A stretch of DNA of 6,125 nucleotides, from assembly GCA_030625695.1 (NCBI GenBank), contig DAOUQK010000231.1, positions 1-6,125 of the forward strand, written 5' to 3'. Below are positions 5,580-6,125 of this stretch, in pieces. Positions within the stretch are counted from its first letter, which is position 1. Each line of letters begins with the position of its first letter. The translations under genes and the position numbers were made by a program. The notes beneath the pieces were generated by a model, which was given only the letters and a program-made list of their open reading frames with translations, was not told where the DNA came from and did no database searches. The DNA is from Paracoccaceae bacterium (GTDB taxonomy: Bacteria; Pseudomonadota; Alphaproteobacteria; Rhodobacterales; Rhodobacteraceae).

Positions 5580-6125
5580 ATGACAGACCTATCACATATC
5601 CGCAATTTCTCGATCGTGGCGCATATCGACCACGGGAAATCCACCTTGGCCGACCGGCTGATTCAGGAAACCGGCACCGTCAAGGACCGGGACATGCAGG
5701 CGCAAATGCTTGACACCATGGATATCGAGCGGGAACGCGGTATCACCATCAAAGCCAACACTGTGCGGATCGAATATACCGCCGACAATGGCGAAGCTTA
5801 TGTGCTGAACCTGATCGACACGCCGGGCCATGTGGATTTCGCCTACGAAGTCTCGCGCTCAATGCGCGCCGTCGAAGGGTCATTGCTGGTGGTGGACTCC
5901 TCGCAAGGGGTTGAGGCACAAACACTTGCAAACGTTTATCAGGCGATTGACGCCGATCACGACATTGTGCCGATCCTCAATAAGATCGACCTGCCCGCCT
6001 CTGATTGCGACCGGGTGGCCGAGCAGATCGAAGATGTGATCGGCATCGACGCCACTGGCGCCATTCGGGTCTCGGCGAAAACCGGCCAGGGTATCCACGA
6101 AACACTTGAGGCGATTGTCAACGAA
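5580..6125 (+). CDS. lepA: Elongation factor 4 (LepA), N-terminal part (C-terminus beyond window)
   Basis: 182 codons are visible of a protein normally about 600 residues long, cut by the window end. The opening MTDLSHIRNFSIVAHIDHGK is diagnostic for LepA. GTPase motifs: G1 AHIDHGKST (14-22), G2 RGITI (53-57), G3 DTPGH (80-84, His84 being the catalytic position), G4 NKID (134-137), and G5 SAK in the VSAKTGQGI stretch. VVDSSQGVEAQTLANVY also follows the family closely. LepA is a ribosome-associated translational GTPase, reported to back-translocate stalled ribosomes and to aid initiation or 30S assembly; it acts at the cytosolic ribosome and membrane. The start is fixed by alignment, although no Shine-Dalgarno sequence is visible. 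Unlike the E. coli arrangement with lepB, the upstream neighbour here is a divergent small secreted protein gene. Confidence 0.97.
   Translation, partial: MTDLSHIRNFSIVAHIDHGKSTLADRLIQETGTVKDRDMQAQMLDTMDIERERGITIKANTVRIEYTADNGEAYVLNLIDTPGHVDFAYEVSRSMRAVEGSLLVVDSSQGVEAQTLANVYQAIDADHDIVPILNKIDLPASDCDRVAEQIEDVIGIDATGAIRVSAKTGQGIHETLEAIVNE

Noticed and set aside
5830..6098. Reading frames on either strand inside the right-hand end
   Set aside because: They are shadows of lepA, whose frame is fixed by all five GTPase motifs.

Overview
The window looks like chromosomal DNA of an alphaproteobacterium, most likely Rhodobacterales (Roseobacter group). The grounds are the GC-rich codon use, the roughly 95-residue form of ribosomal protein L28, and recalled similarity of the small secreted proteins and of one intergenic motif to that order. 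No database search was possible, so the placement is inference. Nearly all of the DNA is housekeeping. I found no tRNA, rRNA, CRISPR array, transposase gene, phage gene or obvious new multi-gene system.

Left block (1-2386, all minus strand; transcription runs from high to low coordinates): meaB (a G3E GTPase that serves B12-dependent mutases), a 238-bp gap with a candidate promoter and several short stem-loops, rpmB (ribosomal protein L28) with a clear intrinsic terminator, then a small secreted CxxC protein resembling DUF2946, and finally the N-terminal part of a PCu(A)C periplasmic copper chaperone that runs off the left edge. The last two look like a copper-handling pair, possibly an operon that supplies copper to cytochrome oxidase.

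Centre (2446-4908, plus strand): a complete hrpB, encoding a large DExH-box helicase. It is divergent from meaB across a 59-bp gap that holds two inverted repeats. Downstream, between hrpB and a convergent gene, sits a 71-bp element with perfect 24-bp inverted arms. It has the architecture of a REPIN (two REP sequences facing each other) and is the most distinctive non-coding feature here.

Right block (5023-6125): a small secreted four-cysteine protein on the minus strand, a 245-bp divergent gap with a short tandem repeat that fits the G-quadruplex pattern, and the first 182 codons of lepA (elongation factor 4) on the plus strand, cut by the window end. lepA has no visible Shine-Dalgarno sequence, and a promoter-like sequence sits so close to its ATG that a leaderless transcript is possible.

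The genes do not form one pathway. Shared themes are translation (rpmB, lepA), GTPase or ATPase accessory factors (meaB, hrpB), and envelope proteins (the copper pair and the four-cysteine protein).
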